From assembly GCF_020991275.1 (NCBI RefSeq), contig NZ_JAJLQY010000009.1, forward strand, positions 124,001-188,000: 64,000 bases of DNA, written 5' to 3'. The DNA is from Actinocorallia sp. API 0066 (GTDB lineage: Bacteria; Actinomycetota; Actinomycetes; Streptosporangiales; Streptosporangiaceae). A program made the translations under genes and the position numbers. This document shows positions 27,417 to 35,642 of the stretch, piece after piece (within the stretch, counting starts at the first letter, position 1; the number at the start of each line of letters is the position of its first letter). A model generated the notes under the pieces. It was not told the DNA's origin, searched no databases, and worked only from the letters and a program-made list of their open reading frames with translations.

Positions 27417-28247
27417 TCAGGGTTTTCTGGCGAGGCCGCAGGCGGCGTCGACGTTCTGGGGGGTGCCGACCTCGGTGGGGTTGGGGCGCCATTGGGAGGT
27501 GGACACGACGCCGGGGTCGAGGAGTTGGAGTCCGTCGAGGAAGCCGGCCAGTTCGTCGGGGGTGCGGGCCACGTACGGGGTGGAGCCCTGTTCGATGGCG
27601 ATGCGGATGGCTTCTTCGCGGCCTTCCTTGTCCAGGACGCCGGTGCCGTCGTTGAGCGCCACGAAGCTGCCCGACGGCAGCGCGTCCACCAGGGTCCGGA
27701 CGATCTCGGCGGCCTCGGCGTCGTCGATCACGTTCCCCAGGATCCCGAAGAGGATGAGGCCGATCGGCCGCGTGAAGTCCAGGGTCTTCGCGGCGGCTTC
27801 GAGGATGCGGGCCGGGTCGCGGACGTCGCATTCGAGGTAGGCGGTCCGCCCCTCGTCGGTTCCGGTGAGCAGGGCTCGGGCGTGCACCAGCACCAGGGGA
27901 TCGTGGTCGACGTAGACGACCCGGCATTCGGGCGCGACCCGCTGGGCGACCTCATGGGTGTTGTCATGGGTCGGCAGGCCCGTGCCGATGTCGAGGAACT
28001 GCCGGATGCCCTCCTGCCCGGCGAGGTGCGCCACCATGCGCCCCAGGCACGCCCGCGACTGCCGGGCCACGTCCCGGATACCGGGGAACTCGTTGATGAT
28101 CTGGTCGCCGACGATCTTGTCGATCGCGTAGTAGTCCCGGCCCCCCAGCCAGTAGTTCCACATCCGCGCCGAATGCGGCACCGACTCGTCAATCCTCGCC
28201 CCGGCGTCCACCGCAGCGGACACCTCCTCATCACGGCCAGCAGACAT
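27417..28247 (-). CDS. SAM-dependent methyltransferase, SAV2177 family
   Basis: 276 aa, the size of this actinobacterial family (formerly DUF574). Landmarks are ARMWNYWLGGRDYYAIDK near residue 28, a SAM-binding motif QFLDIGTGLPTHDNTHEVAQ, VYVDHDPLVLVHARALL, and LILFGILGNVIDD with LPSGSFVALNDG. The methyl acceptor is unknown for the family. ATG 28247 is chosen; the frame is open into the RelA/SpoT gene region but that is a shadow. The TA operon follows downstream on the same strand. Confidence 0.9.
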   Translation of the reverse strand: MSAGRDEEVSAAVDAGARIDESVPHSARMWNYWLGGRDYYAIDKIVGDQIINEFPGIRDVARQSRACLGRMVAHLAGQEGIRQFLDIGTGLPTHDNTHEVAQRVAPECRVVYVDHDPLVLVHARALLTGTDEGRTAYLECDVRDPARILEAAAKTLDFTRPIGLILFGILGNVIDDAEAAEIVRTLVDALPSGSFVALNDGTGVLDKEGREEAIRIAIEQGSTPYVARTPDELAGFLDGLQLLDPGVVSTSQWRPNPTEVGTPQNVDAACGLARKP

Positions 28248-28399
28248 AAAGCGCCATCCCTCCCAGAACACCCAAAACAAAACCCAACAAAGATCACCTT
28301 GCAGCCGTCCGCCGCCCCACGCAAGCGGTTCACCCCATCCCGCACCTGAACCCGAGAGCCCGTCAAGTGGCTGGAGGGGTTGGGGTTGGGGGTTGTTGG

Positions 28400-30151
28400 T
28401 TAGGAGGGGAGGTGGCGGGTGGTGAAGTGGGGGAGGGCGGTGGGGAGGGGGAGGGTGCCGGAGGCTATGGCGAGGTAGAGGGATTCGGGGGTGCTGTGGC
28501 CTAGGGAGCGGGCTATCGCCAGGGAGTCGCCGGCGGTTTCGGCGGTTAGGAGGTCGATGCCTTGGGTGGCTAGGGCCTTGCGGAGGGCTTCTCGGCCGGT
28601 GAGGGCGGCTTCGTCGGTGGCCTGGGCGTCCAGGAAGCGTTGGATGTGGACTCGGGCCTGGGCGGTGCGGGCGAAGGAGAGCCAGTCGGGGCCCGGACAG
28701 GCGTCGGGGGCGGTGAGGACCTCGACGACGTTGCCCAGGCGGACCTCGGCGGAGAGGGGGGCGAGTCTGCCGTTGATGAGGGCGCCGATGCTGTGCTCGC
28801 CCGTCTCGGGATCGAGGGCGTAGGCGTAGTCCAAAGCCGTCGAACGCGGGGGGAGTGGGACGATCATCCCTTCGGGGGTGAAGACCGGCATGTTGCCTTC
28901 GGCGAGGTCGGTGCGCAGGCCGTCCAGGAAGGTCGCGGACGGGGCGTCGGACTGCCAGGCGAGTAGCCGGGCCAGCCACGCTAGGTCGCGGCGGCCCGCG
29001 AACTCGCCCACCGGGGCCTCGCCCTTGTCGCCCTGCCTGATGTGCGCGATCACCCCGTACTCGGCGACCTCGTGCATCTGCCGGGTCCTGATCATGACGT
29101 CCAGCATGTCGCCCTCGGGGCCGATCAGCACCGTGTGCAGCGCCCGGTACAGGTTGAACCGGGGGATCGCTATGTAGTCCTTCACCCTTCCGGTGATCGG
29201 GTGCAGCGCCGCGTGGACGGCGCCCAGAGCGACGTAGCAGTCCTGCTCCGAGCCGTCCACGAGGACGAGGAACCGGATGACCTCGCTGGTGCGCAGGCCG
29301 TCCAGGTCGCCGGGCAGGGTGCGGTGCACGCTGTACAGGTGGCGCGGGCGCAGCTCGACCTTTGCGCGCACCCCGTGCTCGGCCAGCGCGGCGCGCATCA
29401 TCTCGGCGGCGGGCCCCAGCTCTGCTTCGACGCGCGGAAGCACCTCGGCCACCTTCGCCTGCGTCTCGGTGAACGCGTCGGGGTCGAGGGTGGCGAACGC
29501 GAGGTCGTCCATCTCGCGTTTGAGGACGTGCAGGCCGAGCCGGTCGGCGAACGGGATGAGCAGGTCGAGCGTCGCGCGGGCGATCCGCTCGCGCTTGTGC
29601 GGCGGCTGCGCGCCCAGCGTCCGCAGGTTGTGCAGGCGGTCGGCGAGCTTGATGATGAGGACCCGCAGGTCGGCGGCGGCGGCCAGCACGATCTTGCGGA
29701 ACGTCTCGGCCTCGGCGGTCTCCTTGCCCCAGCGGGCGCCGTCGAGCTTCGTCACGCCGTCCACGATGACGGCGACCTCGTCGCCGAAGTCCACGCGGAC
29801 CTCGCCCAGCGTGTAGGCGGTGTCCTCGACGGTGTCGTGCAGCAGCGCGGCGACGAGGCAGGTGCGGTCCATGCCGAGCCCGGCCAGGATCGTCGCCACC
29901 GCCAACGGATGGGTGATGTACGGATTGCCGGACTTGCGCATCTGGCCGCGGTGCATCCGCTCCGCCACCTCGTACGCCCGGCGCAGCTCCGCCGGATCCG
30001 ACGCCGGATGCGCCGCGCGGAACGCCGCGACGAGCGGCTCCACCGCGTCCACGGGGCCGGATCCGGCCCGTCCCGGCGGGCGCGGCACCCGCGCCCACGT
30101 CCGCCAACCCGCCGCCGCGCGGCGTCCCGTCAAAGGCCAGCTCGTCGTCAA
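28400..30151 (-). CDS. RelA/SpoT homologue ((p)ppGpp synthetase/hydrolase-type)
   Basis: 583 aa. It has an HD hydrolase domain (ITHPLAVATIL ... VAALLHDTVEDT near residue 110), a RelA/SpoT synthetase domain (EVIRFLVLVDGSEQDCYVALGAVHAALHPITGRVKDYIAIPRFNLYRALHTVLIGP) and a TGS domain (MPVFTPEGMIVPLPPRSTALDYAYAL). It stops there, lacking the ACT/RRM regulatory end of the ~720-850 aa housekeeping Rel. In the synthetase core IPRFNLYRALHT replaces IPKxNxYQSLHT. It is therefore probably a second, shorter RSH enzyme. The start is TTG 30151; later GTGs are possible. The last ~100 bp are C-rich on the coding strand. Confidence 0.88.
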   Translation of the reverse strand: MTTSWPLTGRRAAAGWRTWARVPRPPGRAGSGPVDAVEPLVAAFRAAHPASDPAELRRAYEVAERMHRGQMRKSGNPYITHPLAVATILAGLGMDRTCLVAALLHDTVEDTAYTLGEVRVDFGDEVAVIVDGVTKLDGARWGKETAEAETFRKIVLAAAADLRVLIIKLADRLHNLRTLGAQPPHKRERIARATLDLLIPFADRLGLHVLKREMDDLAFATLDPDAFTETQAKVAEVLPRVEAELGPAAEMMRAALAEHGVRAKVELRPRHLYSVHRTLPGDLDGLRTSEVIRFLVLVDGSEQDCYVALGAVHAALHPITGRVKDYIAIPRFNLYRALHTVLIGPEGDMLDVMIRTRQMHEVAEYGVIAHIRQGDKGEAPVGEFAGRRDLAWLARLLAWQSDAPSATFLDGLRTDLAEGNMPVFTPEGMIVPLPPRSTALDYAYALDPETGEHSIGALINGRLAPLSAEVRLGNVVEVLTAPDACPGPDWLSFARTAQARVHIQRFLDAQATDEAALTGREALRKALATQGIDLLTAETAGDSLAIARSLGHSTPESLYLAIASGTLPLPTALPHFTTRHLPS

Positions 30152-30424
30152 CCTACCGCCCGGAACATGATCAGTGACCGAATGTAGCTGCCATTATGGG
30201 GGTGCGCGGGCGGCTGTCCAGGGCGGACCGGCCGGTAGGTTCCCGGTCCGGGCCGCACCGCGCGGGCATTCGTCACTCCGTGTGCCCGGAGTCTGATTTA
30301 ACGTTTCCGACATCACGATGTGATAATCGACACCCGATCGTCTGCTACGGCAGAATCGACGCAGGTCAAAGATGTCCGAGTCCGGTCCTTGAAATCGGGT
30401 CGTGATTCACCGTGAAATACTGAT
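30152..30424. other. Divergent intergenic region with two dyads
   Basis: No gene seen. It separates the divergent RSH and PhaC-like genes and is AT-richer than its surroundings from about 30290. It contains ATCACGATGTGAT (inside 30313-30330) and TTCACCGTGAA (30406-30416), two short inverted repeats close to the PhaC-like start that may be operators. Confidence 0.45.
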
Positions 30425-31516
30425 GTGGTGTTTCCCTCCCCGAAAAAGATCCGGAACGCGGCCGCGCTCACCGCGCACCGACTCGCGCACGGGGCCGTCG
30501 CCGACCTCACGCCCACCCCCGCCGACCCGCTCGGCACCGGCCTGATCCGGTACCGCCCGGCCGGCTCGGTGATCGCCACCGGGCCGCCCGTCCTGCTCGT
30601 CCCGCCGCCCGTCCCCGGCGCCTCGACCGCCTTCGACCTCCGCCGCGACGGAAGCCTCGCCGCCCACCTCGTCGGCACCGGAAGGCGCGTCTACCTGCTG
30701 GACTTCTGCGCCGGAGACAGGGAGCAGAGCCTCACCGCGTGGGTCGGCGAGACGCTCCCGGACGCCGTCCGCCGGGTCAGCCTCGACGCGGGGGAGCGGC
30801 CCGTCCAGCTCGTCGGCTGGTCCCTCGGCGGGGCGCTCGCACTGCTCGCCGCGGCCGCCGACCCGGGGCTCCCGGTGGCCTCCGTCGCCACCCTCGCCAC
30901 CCCCGCCGACCCCGCCGCGGCACCCCCCGGAAGCGCGCTCGGCCCCCTCGACACACTCACCGGCGGCGCCGATCCGGTATTGCTCGGCGCGTTCGGGAGA
31001 ATTTCTCCGCCGCTCGCCCGGCGCGGATATGAGATGCTCGGAATCGACACTTGTCTGAGGCGTCCGATAACACTTCTCGCACATCTCGCCGACCCCGACT
31101 TCCTGGCCGACCGGGAGGCCGTCGACGCGTTCACCCACGATCTGGGCGAGCCGGGACGCGCCGCCGCCCGCGCCTACGAGCGGTTCTACCGGCGCGGGGA
31201 TCTCGCGTCGGGCGAACCCAGGGTCGGGGGGAAGCCGGTGCCGCTCTCACGGATCCGGATACCCGTGCTCGTGGTGGCCGGGCGGGACGACGCGTTGGCG
31301 CCGTTGCGGGCGGTTTACCCGTTGACGCGGCTGCTGACGGGAACCCGCGAGGTCCGGTTCACCACCGCCGCCGGGGGGCACCTGGGGGCGCTGACGGCCC
31401 GGACGGCGCGACGGACTACCTGGACGCGGCTCGGGGCTTGGCTCGACGAGGCGACGCTGCAGCACGGGATGCGGCCCACGCGGAAGGACAGGGACACGGC
31501 GCTGCACCGGAGGTGA
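30425..31516 (+). CDS. Alpha/beta hydrolase, PHA synthase (PhaC)-like
   Basis: 363 aa. The sequence follows the PhaC/poly-hydroxyalkanoate synthase-like hydrolase pattern: PVLLVPPPVPGASTAFDLRRDGSLAAHLVGTGRRVYLLDF, the nucleophile elbow VGWSLGGALALLAA (Ser instead of the Cys of true PHA synthases), a late IPVLVVAGRDDALAPLRAVYP with the acid residue, and GGHLGALTAR with the His. The Ser nucleophile argues for an esterase/acyltransferase rather than a polymerising synthase. The start is GTG 30425 (or the adjacent GTG 30428). Confidence 0.8.
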   Translation: MVFPSPKKIRNAAALTAHRLAHGAVADLTPTPADPLGTGLIRYRPAGSVIATGPPVLLVPPPVPGASTAFDLRRDGSLAAHLVGTGRRVYLLDFCAGDREQSLTAWVGETLPDAVRRVSLDAGERPVQLVGWSLGGALALLAAAADPGLPVASVATLATPADPAAAPPGSALGPLDTLTGGADPVLLGAFGRISPPLARRGYEMLGIDTCLRRPITLLAHLADPDFLADREAVDAFTHDLGEPGRAAARAYERFYRRGDLASGEPRVGGKPVPLSRIRIPVLVVAGRDDALAPLRAVYPLTRLLTGTREVRFTTAAGGHLGALTARTARRTTWTRLGAWLDEATLQHGMRPTRKDRDTALHRR

Positions 31517-31656
31517 GGGCGCGCTGTCGCCCCGGGGAGAGCGGGTACGCCTTGAGTTCTGACACCGGGCTGCCGGCCACCTGTGACGCCTGTGCGGGGC
31601 GCTCTGATCTGAGCGGCCTGGCACGGGCCGTCAAAAGGGCGGCGCGGCGGCCGGGG

Positions 31657-32031
31657 TCAGTCGTCGGTGTTCTGCGGCGGGGTCGGCTTGCGCGGGGTGA
31701 TCCGGATACGGCCCGAATCCAGGTCGGGACGGACGTTGCGGGGGGCGTCGCCCGCCTGCTCGTGGTCGTCCACCCGGCGCAGCTTCTCCGCCTCCTGCTC
31801 CTGCAGCTGGATCTTCTTCGCGCCGCTGAACGCCGCGTGCAGATCCTCGAAGATCCCGGCGCCGAACCCGGCCCCGGCCTCGCCGTCGCCGCGCAACGAC
31901 TGCATCAGGCCCCCGCCGCCGGTGCCCTCACGGGCCCACTCAGGCACCGCCATCTTGGCCTCGAGCTTGGCCTTGCGGGCCATCTCCTCGGCCTTCTTCG
32001 ACCGCTTGCGGCGGCGGAAAGGTGACTTCAC
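31657..32031 (-). CDS. Conserved actinobacterial protein, DUF6191-like
   Basis: 124 aa, no known function. A basic N-terminus (KSPFRRRKRSKKAEEMARKAKLEAKM) is followed by a Gly-rich stretch and a C-terminal segment GIFEDLHAAFSGAKKIQLQEQEAEKLRRVDDHEQAGDAPRNVRPDLDSGRIRI, which resembles the actinobacterial DUF6191 family from memory. GTG 32031 follows GGAGAG. It is divergent from the Nif3 operon. Confidence 0.65.
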   Translation of the reverse strand: MKSPFRRRKRSKKAEEMARKAKLEAKMAVPEWAREGTGGGGLMQSLRGDGEAGAGFGAGIFEDLHAAFSGAKKIQLQEQEAEKLRRVDDHEQAGDAPRNVRPDLDSGRIRITPRKPTPPQNTDD

Positions 32032-32128
32032 AGACTCTCCAACGATTGCGCGGCCGAGTTTGATCCCCTTGATCGCGTGCGGCCGCCCACCGCACGCTAG
32101 CGCCCCGGCCTCGGATCCAGGAAGACCG

Positions 32129-32959
32129 GTGCGAAACCACGATAACCTTTCGGACGTGCGTCTCTCCGAACTGATCCAGGAGATCGAGGGCCGATACGAC
32201 CCGTCCTGGGCGGAGTCCTGGGACGCGGTGGGGCTCGTGTGCGGTGATCCCGAGGCCGAGGTCGCCTCGGTGCTCCTCGCCGTCGATCCCGTCGCCGCCG
32301 TGATCGACGAGGCGCTCGCCGAGGGCGTCCAACTCGTGATCACCCACCATCCGCTCCTGCTGCGCGGCATCAACGGGGTACCGGCGAGCACGCCCAAGGG
32401 CCGCACCGTGCACCGGCTGATCCGCGCCGGCACCGCCCTGTACACCGCGCACACCAACGCCGACGTCGCCGACCCGGGCGTGTCGGACGCGCTGGCGCGG
32501 GCCGTCGGCGTCGTCGGCGCGCTGCGGCCGCTGGAGCCGTCCCCCGCCGACCCCCGGCGCGGCCACGGCCGGATCGGCGAACTGCCCGAGCCGCTTCCGC
32601 TGCGCGAGTTCACCGCGCGGGCCGCCGCCGCCCTGCCCCGGACGGCCTGGGGCGTGCGCGCCGCGGGCGACCCCGAGCAGACCGTGCGCACCGTCGCCGT
32701 CTGCGGCGGAGCGGGCGACTCGCTGATCGAGACCGCACGGCGCGCCGGAGCCGACGTCTATCTCACGTCGGACCTACGCCACCACCCCGTCTCCGAATCC
32801 CTGGAGACGAGCCCCATGGCGCTCGTGGACGCCGCCCACTGGGCCACCGAATGGCCCTGGCTGGCCGACCTCGCCGCCCTCCTCAGCCCACACGTCAAGA
32901 CCCGGGTGTCCACGCTCGTCACCGACGCGTGGACCCACGCCGCCGAAGGAGTCCAGTGA
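32129..32959 (+). CDS. Nif3-like dinuclear metal centre hexameric protein
   Basis: About 276 aa, family Nif3/YbgI/GTP cyclohydrolase I type 2-like. Metal-binding motifs are WDAVGLVCGDP, VQLVITHHPLLLRG (HH), LYTAHTNADVADPGV (HTNxD) and the late LVDAAHWATEWPW (H..E). The biochemical role is unsettled. GTG 32129 is preceded by AGGAAG; GTG 32156 is the alternative. The stop overlaps the next GTG, starting the three-gene operon also found as Rv2230c-Rv2229c-Rv2228c in M. tuberculosis. Confidence 0.92.
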   Translation: MRNHDNLSDVRLSELIQEIEGRYDPSWAESWDAVGLVCGDPEAEVASVLLAVDPVAAVIDEALAEGVQLVITHHPLLLRGINGVPASTPKGRTVHRLIRAGTALYTAHTNADVADPGVSDALARAVGVVGALRPLEPSPADPRRGHGRIGELPEPLPLREFTARAAAALPRTAWGVRAAGDPEQTVRTVAVCGGAGDSLIETARRAGADVYLTSDLRHHPVSESLETSPMALVDAAHWATEWPWLADLAALLSPHVKTRVSTLVTDAWTHAAEGVQ

Positions 32960-33699
32960 AAGCCGCACCCCGAGACCAGCTGCGCCTGCTCGACCTGCAG
33001 GAACTGGACACCAGCCTCAACCGCCTCGCCCACCGGCGGCGCACCCTCCCCGAACTGGCCGAACTCGCCGCCCTCGAAGGCAGGATCGGCGAACTGCGCG
33101 ACAAGCTCGTCCGCGCCCGCACCGACCTCGCCGACCTCGACCGCGAGCAGGCCAAGGCCGAGCAGGACGTCGACCAGGTCCGCGCGCGCGCGGACCGCGA
33201 CCGCAAGCGGCTCGACTCCGGCCTGGTCACCTCCGCCAAGGACCTCTCCAGCCTCCAGTCCGAGATCACCTCGCTCGAACGCAGGCAGAGCGACCTGGAG
33301 GAGGTCGTCCTGGAGATCATGGAACGGCGTGAGGAGGCGGAGGCGCGCGTCACCGCCGTCGAGGCCGAGCAGCGTGAGCTGGACGTCACCCTCACCGACC
33401 TGAACGAGCGCAAGGCCAAGGCCGAGCAGGAGATCTCCGGCCAGTCCGGGCTCACCACCGACGCGCGCAAGGGCGTCGCCGCCGACATCCCCGGCGACCT
33501 CCTCGCCCTGTACGAGAAGCTCCGCGAGCAGTTCGACGGCGTCGCGGCCGCCGCGCTCACCCGCGGCCAGTGCCAGGGCTGCCGCCTCGCCCTCAACACC
33601 TCCGACCTGAACCGGATCAGGGCCGCCGCGGCCGACGACATCGTCCGCTGCGAGGAGTGCCGCCGCATCCTCGTCCGCACCCCCGAGTCCGGGCTGTGA
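32956..33699 (+). CDS. Coiled-coil zinc-ribbon protein (CdsZ/CT398-like)
   Basis: 247 aa. Residues ~5-190 are a long charged coiled coil (LDLQELDTSLNRLAHRRRTLPELAELAALEGRIGEL ...). The C-terminus holds a C4 zinc ribbon with CQGC and CEEC pairs. It belongs to the DUF164/zf-RING_7 family always found between Nif3 and RNase H genes in actinobacteria. It may act in nucleic-acid or secretion-related complexes, which is not established. It overlaps both neighbours by GTGA. Confidence 0.9.
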   Translation: MKAAPRDQLRLLDLQELDTSLNRLAHRRRTLPELAELAALEGRIGELRDKLVRARTDLADLDREQAKAEQDVDQVRARADRDRKRLDSGLVTSAKDLSSLQSEITSLERRQSDLEEVVLEIMERREEAEARVTAVEAEQRELDVTLTDLNERKAKAEQEISGQSGLTTDARKGVAADIPGDLLALYEKLREQFDGVAAAALTRGQCQGCRLALNTSDLNRIRAAAADDIVRCEECRRILVRTPESGL

Positions 33700-34805
33700 G
33701 CCGCAAACTCGTCGTCGAGGCCGACGGCGGGTCGCGCGGCAACCCCGGGCCCGCCGGGTACGGCGCCGCCGTCGTGGACGCGCTGACGGGCGAGGTGCTC
33801 GCCGAGGCGGCCGAGGCCATCGGACGGGCCACCAACAACGTCGCCGAGTACCGGGGGCTCATCGCGGGCCTGCGGGCCGCCGCCACCGTCGATCCGGGGG
33901 CGCGGGTCGAGGTGCGGATGGACTCCAAGCTCGTCGTCGAGCAGATGTCGGGACGCTGGCAGATCAAGCACCCCGACATGAAGCCGCTCGCCCTGGAGGC
34001 GCGCGATGCCGCGTCCGGCTTCTCGGCCGTCGTCTACACGTGGGTGCCGCGCGCGCGCAACACCCGCGCGGACGCGCTCGCCAACGCGGCGATGGACGCG
34101 GCGGCCCGGGGGGAGACGTGGTCGCCCTCCCCTCCCGTCGCCGCCCCTGAGCCCGCTCCGGCGCCGCCCAAGGGCGGCTGGCTGCCTCCGTCCACCGAAC
34201 CGACCCGCACCCTCCTGCTCCGGCACGGGCAGACGCCCCTGTCGGTGGAGCGGCGCTTCGCGGGCGTCGGCGACATCCCCCTGACGGACGTGGGACGCGC
34301 CCAGGCCGAGGCCGCCGCCCGTCACCTGGAGCCTGCGGGGATCGACGTCATCGTGGCGTCCCCCCTGCGGCGGGCCCAGGACACGGCGAAGGCCGTCGCG
34401 GCCGTCACGGGCGCGGAGATCCGCACCGAGGAGGGGTTCCGCGAGACGGACTTCGGCGCCTGGGAGGGCCACTCCTTCGCCGAGGTCGCCGAGCGCTGGC
34501 CGGACGACCTCGCGGCGTGGCTCTCGGACTCCGGGCACGCCCCGCCGGGCGGTGAGAGCTTCACAGCGGTCGCGAAACGGGTCGCGACGGCCCGGGACAA
34601 GGTCCTCGTGCGCTACCGCCGCCAGACGGTCCTCGTCGTCTCCCACGTGACGCCGATCAAGACCCTGGTGCAGCTCGCGCTCGAAGCACCCGACACCATC
34701 CTCTACCGGGTCCATCTGGACACGGCGTCGCTGTGCACCGTCGACTGGTACGACGACGGGCCCGCCGTCGTACGGTCGTTGAACGAGACGCACTACTTGA
34801 CGTGA
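33696..34805 (+). CDS. Bifunctional RNase H / acid phosphatase
   Basis: 369 aa. The N-terminal type I RNase H domain (residues 1-140) has the catalytic acidic residues in VVEADGGSRGNPGP, NNVAEYRGLIAGL (E) and VRMDSKLVVEQMSGRW (D), ending RARNTRADALANAAMD (D). A Pro-rich linker joins a histidine phosphatase domain (LLLRHGQTPLSVERRFAG, SPLRRAQDTA, VVSHVTPIKTL). It is equivalent to Rv2228c, which degrades RNA:DNA hybrids and has acid phosphatase / alpha-ribazole phosphatase activity. Start and stop overlaps make it the last gene of the Nif3 operon. Confidence 0.94.
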   Translation: MSRKLVVEADGGSRGNPGPAGYGAAVVDALTGEVLAEAAEAIGRATNNVAEYRGLIAGLRAAATVDPGARVEVRMDSKLVVEQMSGRWQIKHPDMKPLALEARDAASGFSAVVYTWVPRARNTRADALANAAMDAAARGETWSPSPPVAAPEPAPAPPKGGWLPPSTEPTRTLLLRHGQTPLSVERRFAGVGDIPLTDVGRAQAEAAARHLEPAGIDVIVASPLRRAQDTAKAVAAVTGAEIRTEEGFRETDFGAWEGHSFAEVAERWPDDLAAWLSDSGHAPPGGESFTAVAKRVATARDKVLVRYRRQTVLVVSHVTPIKTLVQLALEAPDTILYRVHLDTASLCTVDWYDDGPAVVRSLNETHYLT

Positions 34806-34822
34806 TACGGGAGGATGGGGCC

Positions 34823-35146
34823 ATGGTGAGCATGACGTTCGACGCCGGGCGGGACATGGACCCGGTCGCCACGGTGACACTGCGGTCCGAGGCTTGGGAG
34901 ATCAACATCCGCGCGATCCCCGCCGAATTCGCCAGGCTGGCCGCCATTCGCGACACCGACTGGGAGACCTCCGGCTCCATCGGCGCCGGCACCTGCGCGG
35001 GCGCCCCCGCCTTCTGGGTCCACCACCAGGGCAACGCCGTCATCCTCGTGGGCCAGGACGACGAGACCTGGGACTTCGCCGTCACCATCCCCCTCTCCCT
35101 CACCGACGAGATAGCCCAGGCCGCCTCCACCGCCGTCCCCGCCTGA
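34823..35146 (+). CDS. Hypothetical protein
   Basis: 107 aa, soluble, no recognised domain. Beta-rich sequence (DPVATVTLRSEAWEINIRAIP ... SGSIGAGTCAGAPAFWVHHQGNAVILVGQDDETWDFAVTIP) suggests a small beta-fold. ATG 34823 has GGGAGGA upstream. It follows the RNase H gene by 17 nt and may be co-transcribed. A short hairpin CCCCACACCCGTGGGG lies at 35155-35170 after the stop. Confidence 0.75.
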   Translation: MVSMTFDAGRDMDPVATVTLRSEAWEINIRAIPAEFARLAAIRDTDWETSGSIGAGTCAGAPAFWVHHQGNAVILVGQDDETWDFAVTIPLSLTDEIAQAASTAVPA

Positions 35147-35282
35147 CCCACCCACCCCACACCCGTGGGGTCCCACTTCCCGGACCTTCGTTGTGCGCGC
35201 ACTCGGAGGTATCCAGAGTTCTCACTCTCGGCAGGACGGGTCGCCGGGCCCGAGACCCGTCCCTGAGGCGAGTGGGCGGGTC

Positions 35283-35417
35283 TCAGCGGCTGCGGACTAT
35301 TTCGAAAACGATCTTGATCGTGGTCCAGATGGTGAGTTTGATCAGTTCGATGGCGATCTGCAGACGCAGCATGATGCTCCGGTCGCTGCGGTTGTTCTTC
35401 GGTTCCGGCTGGGTCAT
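35283..35417 (-). CDS. Small basic/hydrophobic protein (44 aa)
   Basis: 44 aa, beginning MTQPEPKNNRSDRSIMLRLQ and ending in a single hydrophobic, probably membrane-associated helix (IAIELIKLTIWTTIKIVFEIV) with RSR at the C-terminus. Support for coding comes from a good ribosome site, GAGGAG eight nt before ATG 35417. It is unlike its neighbours in base use and lies at the edge of the AT-richer islet. Function unknown; a small membrane or toxin-like peptide is possible. Confidence 0.6.
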   Translation of the reverse strand: MTQPEPKNNRSDRSIMLRLQIAIELIKLTIWTTIKIVFEIVRSR

Positions 35418-35642
35418 TGTGTCGGCTCCTCGTAAACTGTTCCGGCGGTGCCCTGTGGGCGTTGGCAATGTTTCCTTGCAGTCTTGGCGGCCAAGTGGAC
35501 GTCCTACAGAGCCGAGCGCTAGATCCCTCCGACATCACGTCTGCGCAGAGGGTTTGTGATGCGGATGTAGGACGCTTTCGGACGCGTGCTTGCATGCCTG
35601 TCTACACTCGTAGGACATCGTCGGACACGGACGGACGACTTG

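Noticed and set aside
32156-32959. Shorter start for the Nif3 gene at GTG 32156
   Set aside because: No Shine-Dalgarno precedes it, whereas GTG 32129 has AGGAAG; kept only as an alternative.
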